From Primulina eburnea (Eukaryota; Streptophyta; Magnoliopsida; Lamiales; Gesneriaceae), in NCBI RefSeq assembly GCF_022965805.1, contig NC_133104.1, forward strand, positions 19,391,071 through 19,455,070: a stretch of 64,000 nucleotides of DNA, read 5' to 3'. The notes under the pieces were generated by a model. That model was not told the origin of the DNA. It saw nothing but the letters and a program-made list of their open reading frames with translations, and ran no database searches. Positions 11,790 to 25,279 of the stretch are shown in pieces. The stretch's first letter is position 1. Every line of letters begins with the position of its first letter. Position numbers and translations under genes: made by a program.

Positions 11790-14700
11790 ATGCCTCCTAG
11801 AAGAGCAGCAGTACCTCTACGAACAGCAGCGCCAGAACAGGGGAGCACATCCGGAGATCCTATGGATGTTACGGCGACCCCTATGGAGACGTTGCTGAAG
11901 CGATTCCAATCCTTTCGACCTCCCACATTAAAAGGTACCGAGAATGCCATCGAGTGCGAAAGTTGGCTTGAGGATATTGAAATGCTATTCGACTCTTTGG
12001 GGTACAGTGACGAGAAGAGAATAAAGCTAATTGGCCATCAATTGCAAGATATAGCCAAGAATTGGTGGTTGAACATTAAGAGAGCTTTAGAGCAGCGGGG
12101 TACCGAGATTACTTGGAAGGGATTCAAGACGGAATTCTATCAACGGTTCTTTCCCATCTCTTATCGCAAGGATAAAGGTGCAGAATTTGCCAATCTGAGG
12201 CAAGGGCAATTAAACATTGAGGAGTACGTTGCCAAATTTTCCTCTCTGCTTCGTTTTGCACCCCATGTTTCAGGAAATGATGAGGCCATGGCAGATCAGT
12301 TTATAAATGGCCTGAATCCAGATATCTTTACGTTGGTCAATACTGGGAGACCCGATAATTTCTCGGATGCATTGAATCGTGCCAAAGGAGCTGAAGCAGG
12401 ATTGCTTAGGCAACGGAGTGCTCCGTATGTTGCACCGAGTCCGAGACCGCCACCACCTCCATCCCAAGTTCCTCCTCCTCGATTCGAAAGCGGTGGTAGT
12501 AGTAGTGGACGCAAAGAACAGCTGAAGGCGAAGGGGAAACAGTTTAAGCGACCTGGGAGCAGTTCGTCCAGCTCCAGCGGATCAAGACAGACTGGTTTTG
12601 ATCAAAGTTCAAGGACTTCAGGTGTCTACTGCAATTCTTGTGGAGGTAGGCATGCGACTGAACAGTGCCAGGGAGTTACAGGCCGATGCAACATTTGTAG
12701 GCAACCGGGGCATTTTGCCAAAGTCTGTCCCCAGAGGAGTGTACAGCAAGGCCAGAGTGGAAGAGCATCCGGTTCCGTACCTCAGTTTGAGCGGCAGGTA
12801 TCATCAGTTCACTCTTTTCAGCCTCCACCGGCACAGACTCAACCCAGAGGCCGAGGTAGTTAGACAGTGACCCAACCTCCGAGGCAACAGGCCCAGGTGT
12901 TTGCGTTGACAGAGGAGCAAGCACAAGATGCACCAGATGATGTGATAGCAGGTAACTGCTCTCTTTATGGTTATCCTGCTTATATCTTGATAGATACAGG
13001 TGCATCGCATACATTCATTTCAGAACGATTTGCATTGTTGCATTCATTGCCTGTTGAGTCTTTGCTAAATGTTGTGTCTATTAATTCCCCGTTGGGAAGT
13101 GGATTGATATCTGTAACTACGGTTAGACATTGCATTCTACAGTTTGAGGGGCATGAGATTGACCTAGATTGTATAGTGTTGGGTCTAGCTGATTTTGACT
13201 GTATAGTTGGTATTGACATGCTAACAAAGTATAGAACTACCGTGGATTGTTTCCACAAGATTGTCAGATTCAGACCCGAGATGACAGACGAGTGGAAATT
13301 CTACGGGAAGGGTTCCAGATCTCGGATTCCCTTGATTTCGGCTCTTACTATGACCAGATTGTTACAGAAAGGAGCGGACGGTTTCTTTATTTATGCGGTA
13401 GATATGCAGAAGTCGAGCCCGGCGTTGGCAGAAATACCAGTAGTGCGGGAATTTCCAGATATTTTTCCAGATGAGATCCCAGGATTACCTCCGGTTCGAG
13501 AGGTAGATTTTAGCATTGAACTTAAACCAGGTACCGTCCCTATTTCGAGAGCTCCGTATAGGATGGCACCCATCGAACTAAAAGAACTGAAAGCACAGTT
13601 AGAAGATCTTCTGGCCAAGGGATATATCAGACCTAGTGTATCTCCTTGGGGCGCTCCGGTGCTGTTTGTGCGGAAGAAAGATGGTTCGATGCGTTTGTGT
13701 ATTGATTACAGGCAACTGAACAAGGCAACGATCAAGAATAAATATCCTTTGCCTAGGATTGATGACTTATTTGATCAGTTGCAGGGATCCTCCGTGTACT
13801 CGAAGATTGATTTGCGTTCTGGATATCATCAGCTTAGAGTTCGAGATATAGACATTCCAAAGACAGCATTTCGAACCAGGTATGGACATTACGAATTTAT
13901 TGTCATGCCTTTTGGTTTAACCAATGCTCCTGCAGTGTTTATGGGCTTGATGAACCAAGTATTTCAAAGATATTTGGATGAATTTGTGATTGTCTTCATT
14001 GATGATATTTTGGTGTATTCAAAGAACAGAAATGAGCATGCAGAGCATCTCAGAATTGTTTTGCAGACGTTGAGAAACGAGCGACTGTATGCTAAATTGT
14101 CAAAGTGTGAGTTTTGGCTGAACCGAGTTGTATTCTTGGGGCATATCATTTCTGGAGATGGTATTTCTGTAGATCCCAGTAAAGTGGAAGCTGTGATCAG
14201 TTGGTCGAGACCAACTTCTGTACCAGAAATACGCAGTTTCATGGGCTTAGCCGGATACTACAGAAGATTTATCAAAGACTTCTCCAGTATTGCAAAGCCA
14301 ATAACTCAATTGACGCAAAAGAATGCACCATTTGTTTGGTCAGAGGAGTGCGAGTCTAGCTTTCTAGAGTTGAAGAAAAGGCTGACCAGTGCTCCAGTAC
14401 TGACGATACCTTCAGGTACGGGTGATTTCGTTGTATATTGTGATGCTTCTCATAGAGGTTTGGGATGTGTTCTTATGCAGCGAGGCCATGTGATCGCATA
14501 TGCCTCGAGACAATTGAAGCCACATGAAGTTCGATACCCCATTCATGATCTGGAATTGGCGGCTATCGTATTTGCATTAAAGATTTGGCGTCATTATCTC
14601 TACGGCGAAAAATTCGAGATATTTTCCGATCACAAGAGCCTGAAGTACCTATTCTCTCAATCAGAACTGAATATGAGGCAGCGTAGATGGCTAGATCTTT

Positions 14701-15809
14701 TGAAAGACTTTGACTGTGAAATCAAATATTATCCAGGGAAGTCAAATGCAGCAGCAGATGCCTTGAGTCGTAAGGTATGTTCTTTGTCCTTATCGACGAT
14801 AGGTGTTAACAAGTTAGTTGAACATTGCTGTACTTCTGGATTAGAATTTGATACAGATAGTAAGCCATTACGACTTTTTACGATCCAAGTTGAGCCCAAT
14901 TTGATTATGAGGATCAAGGAAGCACAAAGAACTGATCAGAATGTGCAAAGATCAATCCAAATGGTCAGATCAGGGCATGTAGCCGAATATCAGGTACGAG
15001 ATCATGTGTTGTATGTGAATAACCGCCTAGTTGTGCCAGATGTTGCAGATTTGAGACAGCAGATTCTGACAGAGGCACATTGTATTCGGTTCAGCATTCA
15101 TCCGGGTGGCAGGAAGATGTACAACGACTTGAAGACACAGATCTGGTGGAAGCAAATGAAGTCAGACATTGCCGAATTTGTGTCTAAGTGTTTGAACTGC
15201 CAACAGGTGAAAGCCGAGAGGAAGAAGCCTGGTGGATTACTTCAGAGTTTAGCCATTCCTGAATGGAAATGGGATCACATTTCCATGGATTTTGTGACGA
15301 AGTTACCTAGATCATCCAGAGGCTGTGATGCGATTTGGGTCATTATTGACAGACTGACCAAATCTGCTTGTTTCATTCCATACCGAATGACGTATAGACA
15401 GGATCAGATGGCGGAGATGTATATTCGAGAGGTAGTCAGATTGCATGGAGTGCCGAAATCTATCGTATCAGATCGTGATCCCCGATTCACTTCACACTTC
15501 TGGCACAGTTTACAGTAGGCCTTAGGTACGACATTACACCTGAGTACTGCTTACCATCCTCAGACAGACGGACAGTCAGAACGGACTATCCAGGCTTTAG
15601 AGGATATGTTGAGAGCCGTCGTGCTAGATTTTGGCATTGGTTGGCAAGATTCCCTACCTCTTTGCGAATTTTCTTATAATAATAGCTATCAGACGAGTAT
15701 CGAAATGGCACCGTTCGAAGCTTTGTATGGCAAGAAGTGCAGATCTCCGCTATACTGGGATGACGTTTCAGAGGTACCAGAACTTGGGCCAGATATGATT
15801 CGTGACATG
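11790..15809 (+). pseudogene. gag-pol polyprotein of element A, first part (two nonsense codons, then interrupted)
   Basis: This is the Ty3/gypsy gag-protease-RT-RNase H-integrase polyprotein in one frame, as shown by the intact homologue in element B. Gag runs to a zinc knuckle, [14 protein letters not shown] (near 12690). TAG at 12861-12863 replaces the CAG of element B. Protease shows [12 protein letters not shown] (near 12985), reverse transcriptase FIDDILVYS (near 14000), RNase [11 protein letters not shown] (near 14440, catalytic Asp present), integrase SMDF and IVSDRD. A second TAG at 15516-15518 again replaces CAG. The frame then runs to the copia insertion after ACATG (15805-15809) and resumes at 25285. 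The first ATG, in TAGATATGCCTCC, matches the start in element B. Confidence 0.93.
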
Positions 15810-18007
15810 TGAAAGGGATCGATATACGGTGTTCAAAATCGCAACGGAAGCACAAAATATTTTATTAATCATGAAAACCGAAATTTTTCAAGAATATTTA
15901 TCAAAAATGAACACCATGTACTAGTTGTGCAAACATATACAAAAATCTCAACTTTCAAGCATAGGGTGTTGAGAAAATTTTACCTATCAACTTTAAAAGT
16001 TGATTGTGGCTCCAACTTTGTTGACTAGCAACAAAGCTCTTGAATGGAAGATGAATCTACAAGCTCTCCTCCAAATCCTTGAAGCTTTCCTTCAAATTAG
16101 GCCCACCACCAACTAGGTAGATCCCCTCACAATTTGCACTAGAAAAATGTGAGGATTTTTCAAAGAGAAGTGTAGTGTTCCTCAACAAATTGAAGAACAC
16201 ACAAGAAGAGAAAAATGGAGAGAAATTGGGAGGAGAATTTTCGGCCAAGTTGAGTGGAATGGAGGAGGGAAGAGTTCTCTTGGGGTTGCAAAAAGTTAGA
16301 TACAAAAGTTGTATGCCTTTGCAATTTTTTAATCAAAAGTATTCAAGACTCTTCACCTCCCAAGCATGCAAACCCTAGCATGTCTCACATATATTATATG
16401 GTTTTTAACACATTAAAAACCATGGACTAAATTTTAATTATCTCAAACATATTTGAGATTAATTAAATACTACTTGAATTTATTCAAGTCCCACTAGTTA
16501 AATAATTATTTTAATTGAGCTCTACAAGACTCAATATTATTTAATTAATTCAACACTTGAATTAATTTTAATTATTTAGACTCTACTAGGTCTACTAGTG
16601 TTTAATTAATTCAACACTTGAATTAATTTAATTTAGTCCCCAATAATGTTTATGAAAATCACAATTTTCAACTACATTATTTACTTGGCCAAATTTTAAT
16701 CTAGGAACACTTTCATAAATTAAAATTTATATTTCTCTCATAGAAGTCATACTTCTATTTTTCTTTACGCTTATAAACACATTTATAAGCCGTTCAACAC
16801 ATTGAACCATTTTCTCCTTTATAGAAGTCAAACTTCTAATTTTACTTACGCTTATAAACTCCTTTATAAGCCGTTCAACACATTGAACTATTTTACTTCT
16901 CATCGGGATTTACAAAGCTAGTACTTGTGTGGCCCTCAATGGTTCATTGATACAACTAGCCGTGGGTTCACATCTCCATGTGATTCGGACTAAACATGTC
17001 CTTATTCGAGCATACCCTAATTGCTCCATTCTTACTTATCAACACCTTGATAATAAGAACGTCAGAACTCAAGTCTGATAGTACCCAACCAATCACGTTA
17101 AACGCCTAGCAGCATCGCTTACGTGATTCCCTAGGTATCACATGATAGTGCCTGCAAGAACCATTCAATTATGGTTAGCGCACAGTACGGTCCCTTCAAC
17201 TCATATATCCCGATCGATTCGACAACCATTGGTTTATCGAGAGTTGTCAATGAATCGATACTATGTGTCATGTCGTAGTTGCATCGATGGTGTAATCTAT
17301 GAAACACCTTTCATAATTACAACCATACTCTGGCCAGAGATTTCGATCTACATACACATGATAACACATAGGATATCCATACCCGAAGGTAAGCGGTGAA
17401 TCCCCGACTACAATGCATCGACTCCTATGTGTTTCGACAGAACACCCAACCTTGCCACCTGATGACCCCATAAGAGTCGGTAAACAAGTCAAAGTGTAAT
17501 TCTAGCACATAGAGTCTCAATGTTGTCCCGGGTCATAAGGACTAATTCTGTACAACCATAAACTAGGACATTTCCACTCGATAAGTGAGAACCACTTGGA
17601 AAGTCCTTTTATGGAGGGTTGTTCAGTGCACTCTACAAGGTGCACCTATCTGCATGTTCGGACATCACAATGTCCCCTACCAATGAAACATGGTACTCAC
17701 ATCGCAGATACTAGTCTCGAACTCTAGCGGCCTATATCCTTCTTAGTGGCGGCTGAATCGACTAGGAACCGTTTAGAATATACAGTATTACAAATATGAG
17801 TTTCATGATACTCATCATATGAGCATCTCATATTCTTTCTACTATTTGTATATTCAAGGGCTTTATCTATGCAGCTAGCATGGGTATACAGATAAAGATT
17901 TGCCAAAATAATAATTTCAAATATTATTAAAATAAAGATTGCTTATACATAGAGTTTCATTGTGAACACCCGGCCAACACTTGGCTCGACGGGCACCTAC
18001 TCTAACA
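15810..18007 (-). mobile_element. 3' LTR of copia element
   Basis: On the minus strand it begins TGTTAGAGTAGGTGCCCGTC and ends GATCCCTTTCA; 2198 bp. It is AT-rich at 16380-16900. Open frames of 60-85 codons inside it recur in all copies of this LTR and are chance. Confidence 0.94.
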
Positions 18008-18022
18008 ATCTCCCACTTGCAC
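18008..18022 (-). other. Polypurine tract of copia element
   Basis: The minus strand reads GCAAGTGGGAGAT immediately before the 3' LTR, the usual plus-strand priming site of copia elements. Confidence 0.8.
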
Positions 18023-18299
18023 TAGAGCCAACTACCCATATGCATAAAACCCATTGATTCGCGATGCTTGTCGAATAATGGTCCAGGTAAAGGCTTAGCT
18101 AGTGGATCAACAACATAATCTGCGGAGCCGACTTTGTCAATAGACACTACTCTTCTTTCCACAATCTCTCCGAGGATGTGGTACTTTCTCAATACGAGTT
18201 TGGATTCTGATGAGACCTTGGCTCCTTTGCTTGAGCTATAGCTCCCGTGTTGTCACACAACACCGGGATAGGAGCAACTCCATTAGGAATGACGTCCAA

Positions 18300-20393
18300 C
18301 TCTTAGACGAAATTCCTTATCCAAACAGCCTCCCTTGCTGCATCTGATGCAGCAATGTATTCGGCCTCTGTGCTGGAATCCGTAATATTGTCTTGCTTGG
18401 AACTCTTCCAAGAGACAGCAGCACCTTTGAGCATGAATACAAACCTAGAGGTTGACTTCGAGTTATCGATATCGCTTTGGAAGCTAGAGTCGGTATAGCC
18501 TTCCAATTTCAGTTCTCTACCCCCATAGACCAAGAACAACTTATTGGTCCTTCTCAACAACTTGAGGATGTCTTTCACAGCTTTCTAGTTGTGGAAGACC
18601 GGGGTTCGATTGATATCTTTTCACTACACATAGTGAAAACGCCACGTCAGGACGTGTAGATATCATCCCATACATGATATTACCAATTGCCGAAGCATAC
18701 GGAATGCGTGTCATCGTCACTATCTCTGCATCAGTCTCAGGAGACAGACTTGGATAGGGACACGCCATGACTCATTGGTAGATGTCCTCTCAAGGACACA
18801 TCCATCGAGAACCGCTTCACGATGGTATCATGTATGTGGACTGGGTGAGACCAAGTCATCTTTTCGATCTATCTCAATAGATCTGTATCCCAATACAAAA
18901 GATGCTTCACCCAAGTCCTTCATCGAGAACTTACTCGCTAACCATATCTTTGTTGATTGCAACATTCCTACATCATTCCCAAAGATTAGAATGTCATCAA
19001 CATAAAGCACCAGGAATGTCACAACACTCCCATTGACCTTCTTATACACATAGGGTCCCTCATGATTCACAGTAAATCAAACTATTTGATTGTACTGTCG
19101 AATCTGAGGTTCCAACTCCTAGATGCCTGCTTTAGATCATAAATAGATCTCTGAAGTTTGCATACCATATGCTCACTTCCGATAGATGTAAACCCTTCAG
19201 GTTTAGACATGTAAATAACTTTCTTAAAATCCCCATTTAAGAAAGTTTGTCTTGACATCCATCTGCCATATCTCATAGTCATACTATGCAGCTATGGCTA
19301 ATAAAATCCTTATGGACTTGAACATTGCGATTGGGAAAAGGTTTCCTCAAAGTCAACTCCTTGTCTTTGAGTACATCCTTTTGCCACCAATCGCGCCTTG
19401 AAGGTCAACACCTTCCCATCCTCCCCAAGTCCCTGTGGGAACAGTTCCCACAGGTGGATCCACAAGATCCTACACTTGGTTCGAATGCATGGAATTCATC
19501 TCAGATTCCATTGCTTCAAGCCACTTGGATGAATCGGCATCAGATAACGCTTCCTTGAAGGTCCATGGATCACATCCATGGTTAGGCTCATCATGGCCTT
19601 CTTCAAGAAGCTGACCATACCTCATAGGTGGTCTCGAGACTTTCTCGTATCTTCTAGGAGCTTGTATCTCCTCTCTTGGCTCTTTGGGTGTGGGTTCTAT
19701 AACTGTGGGTGTCTCTCGAACATCTTCGAGTTCTATCATCTCCCTTTTTCTATCCAATAGAAAATCCTTTTCCCAAAAAGGTTGCATTCCTAGAAACAAA
19801 CACTTTTGTTTCTTGGGGATGATAGAAATGATATCCAACTTAATTCCTTGGATATCCCACAAAGTAACATAAAATGGATCAACAATCCAATTTATCTCCC
19901 ACTACCTGCTTCACATAAGCAGGGCTCCCCATATTCTAAGATAAGAATATTTGGGAGGCTTACCCATCCATATCTCATATGGTGTCTGCCTTTGAATGGA
20001 CATTTAATGGAATATCTTTTAATTTTAAGTTATAGAGATCGTTTTCAAGTTCTCAAGTACCAATTAAACATTCATTCTTGTAAATGTTGCAAACACCTTT
20101 GCTAAATAAACAAGAATATCCATCTTTATCACAATAGAAATGGAAATAATGTTTTTTCATCAAAAAGGTACAAACAAACATCTCTTAATTAACTTAAAAC
20201 TATTGTTCAACAATAAGTAAACATCTCTTAAGGTCTTGGCAGCAACTCTTGCTCCATTGCCCATCCTCAAGAAGGTCACACCTTCCTTAAGCTTCCTACT
20301 TCTTCCCATCACCTATAACCCATTACAGAGATGTGAGTCACAACCGGTATCTAATACCCAAGAAGTAGAGTTAATTAAAATGTTTACTTAAAT
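18300..20393 (-). pseudogene. Broken copia pol: protease, integrase remnant, RT and RNase H
   Basis: Reading from high to low coordinates, the protease motif SWVLDTGCDSHLC lies at about 20330-20370. The integrase zinc finger and DDE core are missing, and the frame picks up near 20010 at the integrase C-terminal region (QTPYEIWMGKPPKYSYL-like). RT pieces follow at 19082-19282 and 18828-19070, the latter with YVDDILIF, then the conserved RT tail and RNase H (SFQSDIDN, SSTEAEYIAAS) at 18303-18768. Lesions include TAG at 19082-19084, a one-base loss just after it, and TAA at 18303-18305. These three recur at 63915-63917, beside it, and at 63137-63139. Confidence 0.88.
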
Positions 20394-21260
20394 TTAGAAC
20401 ATACCGTTTCCAGAACACTTCTGGGCAAGATATTCTTTGCAATTTCGCCTCCAATGTCCAGGCTTCTTGCAGTGATGACAAACATCACCAGTCTTGTCAG
20501 CCTTAACTGGTCTGGCTGCCACAACGGGATTCGGAGATTGCCTCAACAAGGGCTCGTTCTTCTCGGGACGTTGGAAAGAACGCTTCTTTCCATTCCCATG
20601 TGGATCAATCTTCGTACCAGATGAAGAACCCACATAAAGAACCGACTTCTCTTTCTTGATAGTGGACTCAAAGGTAACAAGCATGTTTACCAACTCCTCA
20701 AGGGTCGGTTCCATCTTGTTCATGTTGAAGTTCACCACAAAAGGATCAAATGAGCTAGGCAGCGATAACAGCAACACGTCCGTGGTCAACTCCGAAGGCA
20801 AGATCAAATCCATGCCAACGAGCTTGTCCACGAGCCCGATCACCTTTAAGCCATGCTCATGGACCGAGGCCCCATCTCGCATGCGCAAAGTGATCAGCTC
20901 CTTGACGGTAGCATGCCTTAGAGGTCGTGTTTGCTCACCAAAGAGCTCTTTGAGATGCAAATGAATGTCAGCAGCACTCTTTGCACCCTCAAAACGCCTC
21001 TGAAGCTCATCGTTCATAGAAGTCAGCATATAACACCTGGCTATCAAGTCATGGTCACACCATTCCTTGTAAGCCTGCAATTCCTCAGGATTGCAGTCAG
21101 TCGGAGCCTCAACAGGGGGCGACTGAGTTAGTGTATATGTTACCCTTTCCGAATTCAAGACGATTTTTAGGTTTCTTAGCCAAGTGAGGTAATTAGGTCC
21201 GGTTAACATGTGTTTGTCGAGTATTGCAGATATCGGATTGCGAATCGAAGACATTGTCAA
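20394..21260 (-). CDS. Copia gag (nucleocapsid/capsid protein), open
   Basis: The 288-codon frame encodes a UBN2-type copia Gag. The N-terminal half has the typical NYLTWLRNLKIVL motif near residue 25, and a zinc knuckle CHHCKKPGHWRRNC lies near residue 262. Gag forms the virus-like particle in which the RNA is reverse transcribed. The frame stops shortly after the knuckle, where a full element would continue into protease. It is the only long open frame of this element, so selection or recent origin has kept gag open while pol decayed. Start chosen as the first ATG before SSIRNPI; an internal M at residue 3 is also possible. Confidence 0.88.
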   Translation of the reverse strand: MTMSSIRNPISAILDKHMLTGPNYLTWLRNLKIVLNSERVTYTLTQSPPVEAPTDCNPEELQAYKEWCDHDLIARCYMLTSMNDELQRRFEGAKSAADIHLHLKELFGEQTRPLRHATVKELITLRMRDGASVHEHGLKVIGLVDKLVGMDLILPSELTTDVLLLSLPSSFDPFVVNFNMNKMEPTLEELVNMLVTFESTIKKEKSVLYVGSSSGTKIDPHGNGKKRSFQRPEKNEPLLRQSPNPVVAARPVKADKTGDVCHHCKKPGHWRRNCKEYLAQKCSGNGMF

Positions 21261-23066
21261 AATTTGTACTGAAAAGTAAAACAGATAAATGTTGATGACT
21301 ATTTTAAATATTTAGTAAGATATGAAGTTTGGACTTTTACTTCATAAATATTTGCTCCCACTGTTTTGACATCTTTCACTACCCTCTAGTGAAAACGGGA
21401 AACTCCTTTCCTCAGTAGGTACGTAAGGTCCAATTAACGAATTGTGATCCCGAATAATATCAGCCAATCACAATTCCTAAAAGGTAGTTTCCAATTGCAT
21501 CACAATCCAACCCTCTACGTAAACTTTTGTCTCACGTTTGATTAGGACCCAATAATATGACGTCGTTCATCTTCACGTGTCAAGCCTTACCCATCGATGT
21601 TGAACCTTAATGGACGGTCGCCATGAGTTCCCTCAATAATATGAGCCGAAATCATGGGAGTTCCACGTAGTTCACATCACCATGTCAATGGATGTCACAG
21701 CTTTCCGGCACCCAGGGCCCCCCCAATAATATGAGCCGAGCCCCGAGTACGGGTAGAGTTCATCATGCACCCATTGTCGATGGAAGACAAGGAAATTATG
21801 AACAAATTTATAATTCCCCTTTTCGGGCTTGATATTAATTTTGAATCTTATTCAAAATGAGGGTTTTTAATTTTGAAAGGTCTCATCATTAATTTTATTT
21901 TAAAAGGTCGCCATGTTTGATCGTATGTTTGCCGGATTCATGCAACTTTGTTATTATAATAATAATAACGCACATACTCATTATTTATAACATATCATGC
22001 ATATATTATAAATAGAAAACAATACAAGGATGATCAATCGCCCCAAGTACTAATGGCCCGTGTGAGCCAAACACGGGCCTAGGTCCAATCCTAGGGTTAA
22101 TGCACGGGATGCAATGCAACTATACTATTACATTAGCATCCAATATTACATGTCTTCGATCTTCATAATCACCAAGGCCACCATCTTCCAATCTTGATCT
22201 TCCCCTATTCTAATATTTACAAATAAATATCCATGGCACATAGGGATACATCTCATGGGGTGGGAACGGGCCATAAACCAAGCCCACTTTAAATTGATAA
22301 TTCTTACAATCATACAACACAAATATCCTAGCATACACCTAGCAAATTGGGCTTGGGCTTTTGATCATCCTTCATGCATAATATCACATATCATACACCA
22401 TCAATTAATTATCACAATAATTAATTGATCCAATATTATATATCTTGAACCAATCACTAACCGCCACGATTATAAACTAAATTAACAAAGTATACAAACA
22501 CCTTTGTCTACTTTCCAATTAATTTATTTATAACCGTATTTCTTATAAATCACAATTTACTATAAATAATTAAAGTCCAACTTCAATTATTTATTTTATG
22601 AGAAAAATTTGCAACTTTTGTAATTTTAAACTTAAGGGCCCAAAAACTTATTTTTCACCAAAAACATTTTGGCCCATTTAAAATTCACAAATATGTTGAC
22701 CATCTAATGGCCCAACAACTCAAGGCCCATGACACTTTGATATTCCAAAACACTTTTGGAAACCCTAGTCGTCATCGCCGTCGCCGGAGTTCCGTCGCCG
22801 GATTCCGGCCAACATTCCGGCCAACATGCAAAAAATTTTTTTTTTTGTTAAACTTTAGGGGCTGTTCGGGCAGCCCCTCGGGCTGCCCTTGCTGCCCGAA
22901 ATGGGCAGCCCTCGGGCAGCCCGAGCTGCCCGAAACGGGCAGCAACATGCTGCCCGAAATTCCCCACAAGAAGGCCTCGGTTTTGTTGCAAATTTTCATC
23001 TCAAACGGTTAGAAATCGCCCTCAATATAATATCTTGTATATGTTGCACAAAAACTAGTAACCTTA
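21261..23066 (-). other. Long non-coding leader of copia element
   Basis: About 1.8 kb separates the primer site from gag, far more than the short leader usual for copia elements. I see no coding potential. It contains two AATAATATGAGCCGA repeats (near 21640 and 21725) and a GC-rich cluster of GGGCAGC/GCTGCCC inverted repeats (22858-22952). It may be captured sequence or a structured packaging region; neither can be shown here. Confidence 0.6.
22858..22952 (-). repeat. GGGCAGC/GCTGCCC inverted-repeat cluster
   Basis: At least eight copies of GGGCAGC or its complement within 95 bp, able to form several alternative hairpins. It lies in the leader just downstream of the primer site in element orientation. 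Confidence 0.75.
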
Positions 23067-23079
23067 GCTCTTGATACCA
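23067..23079 (-). other. Primer binding site of copia element
   Basis: The minus strand reads TGGTATCAAGAGC, two bases from the 5' LTR. It resembles the initiator tRNA-Met site TGGTATCAGAGC with one extra A. Confidence 0.75.
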
Positions 23080-23081
23080 CT

Positions 23082-25279
23082 TGAAAGGGATCGATATACG
23101 GTGTTCAAAATCGCAACGGAAGCACAAAATATTTTATTAATCATGAAAACCGAAATTTTTCAAGAATATTTATCAAAAATGAACACCATGTACTAGTTGT
23201 GCAAACATATACAAAAATCTCAACTTTCAAGCATAGGGTGTTGAGAAAATTTTACCTATCAACTTTAAAAGTTGATTGTGGCTCCAACTTTGTTGACTAG
23301 CAACAAAGCTCTTGAATGGAAGATGAATCTACAAGCTCTCCTCCAAATCCTTGAAGCTTTCCTTCAAATTAGGCCCACCACCAACTAGGTAGATCCCCTC
23401 ACAATTTGCACTAGAAAAATGTGAGGATTTTTCAAAGAGAAGTGTAGTGTTCCTCAACAAATTGAAGAACACACAAGAAGAGAAAAATGGAGAGAAATTG
23501 GGAGGAGAATTTTCGGCCAAGTTGAGTGGAATGGAGGAGGGAAGAGTTCTCTTGGGGTTGCAAAAAGTTAGATACAAAAGTTGTATGCCTTTGCAATTTT
23601 TTAATCAAAAGTATTCAAGACTCTTCACCTCCCAAGCATGCAAACCCTAGCATGTCTCACATATATTATATGGTTTTTAACACATTAAAAACCATGGACT
23701 AAATTTTAATTATCTCAAACATATTTGAGATTAATTAAATACTACTTGAATTTATTCAAGTCCCACTAGTTAAATAATTATTTTAATTGAGCTCTACAAG
23801 ACTCAATATTATTTAATTAATTCAACACTTGAATTAATTTTAATTATTTAGACTCTACTAGGTCTACTAGTGTTTAATTAATTCAACACTTGAATTAATT
23901 TAATTTAGTCCCCAATAATGTTTATGAAAATCACAATTTTCAACTACATTATTTACTTGGCCAAATTTTAATCTAGGAACACTTTCATAAATTAAAATTT
24001 ATATTTCTCTCATAGAAGTCATACTTCTATTTTTCTTTACGCTTATAAACACATTTATAAGCCGTTCAACACATTGAACCATTTTCTCCTTTATAGAAGT
24101 CAAACTTCTAATTTTACTTACGCTTATAAACTCCTTTATAAGCCGTTCAACACATTGAACTATTTTACTTCTCATCGGGATTTACAAAGCTAGTACTTGT
24201 GTGGCTCTCAATGGTTCATTGATACAACTAGCCGTGGGTTCACATCTCCATGTGATTCGGACTAAACATGTCCTTATTCGAGCATACCCTAATTGCTCCA
24301 TTCTTACTTATCAACACCTTGATAATAAGAACGTCAGAACTCAAGTCTGATAGTACCCAACCAATCACGTTAAACGCCTAGCAGCATCGCTTACGTGATT
24401 CCCTAGGTATCACATGATAGTGCCTGCAAGAACCATTCAATTATGGTTAGCGCACAGTACGGTCCCTTCAACTCATATATCCCGATCGATTCGACAACCA
24501 TTGGTTTATCGAGAGTTGTCAATGAATCGATACTATGTGTCATGTCGTAGTTGCATCGATGGTGTAATCTATGAAACACCTTTCATAATTACAACCATAC
24601 TCTGGCCAGAGATTTCGATCTACATACACATGATAACACATAGGATATCCATACCCGAAGGTAAGCGGTGAATCCCCGACTACAATGCATCGACTCCTAT
24701 GTGTTTCGACAGAACACCCAACCTTGCCACCTGATGACCCCATAAGAGTCGGTAAACAAGTCAAAGTGTAATTCTAGCACATAGAGTCTCAATGTTGTCC
24801 CGGGTCATAAGGACTAATTCTGTACAACCATAAACTAGGACATTTCCACTCGATAAGTGAGAACCACTTGGAAAGTCCTTTTATGGAGGGTTGTTCAGTG
24901 CACTCTACAAGGTGCACCTATCTGCATGTTCGGACATCACAATGTCCCCTACCAATGAAACATGGTACTCACATCGCAGATACTAGTCTCGAACTCTAGC
25001 GGCCTATATCCTTCTTAGTGGCGGCTGAATCGACTAGGAACCGTTTAGAATATACAGTATTACAAATATGAGTTTCATGATACTCATCATATGAGCATCT
25101 CATATTCTTTCTACTATTTGTATATTCAAGGGCTTTATCTATGCAGCTAGCATGGGTATACAGATAAAGATTTGCCAAAATAATAATTTCAAATATTATT
25201 AAAATAAAGATTGCTTATACATAGAGTTTCATTGTGAACACCCGGCCAACACTTGGCTCGACGGGCACCTACTCTAACA
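23082..25279 (-). mobile_element. 5' LTR of copia element
   Basis: 2198 bp, matching 15810-18007 base for base except one substitution that I could find (24206). Ends are TGTTAGAG...CTTTCA on the minus strand. Confidence 0.94.

Larger units (their letters stand above)
15810..25279 (-). mobile_element. Complete but defective Ty1/copia element
   Basis: 9470 bp inserted in the integrase region of element A, with duplication ACATG (15805-15809 and 25280-25284). Both LTRs are 2198 bp, and I find one difference (C at 16934, T at 24206), so the insertion is very recent. Minus-strand order is 5' LTR 23082-25279, primer site, unusually long leader, gag, damaged pol, polypurine tract, 3' LTR 15810-18007. 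The integrase core is deleted and RT/RNase H carry stops that recur in the second copy at 60701-64000, so this copy must have moved using enzymes from elsewhere. Confidence 0.94.

Noticed and set aside
16057..17906. Several 60-85 codon frames in copia LTRs, seen identically at 23329-25178 and in other copies
   Set aside because: Conserved only because LTR copies are recent; no motif, no consistent start.
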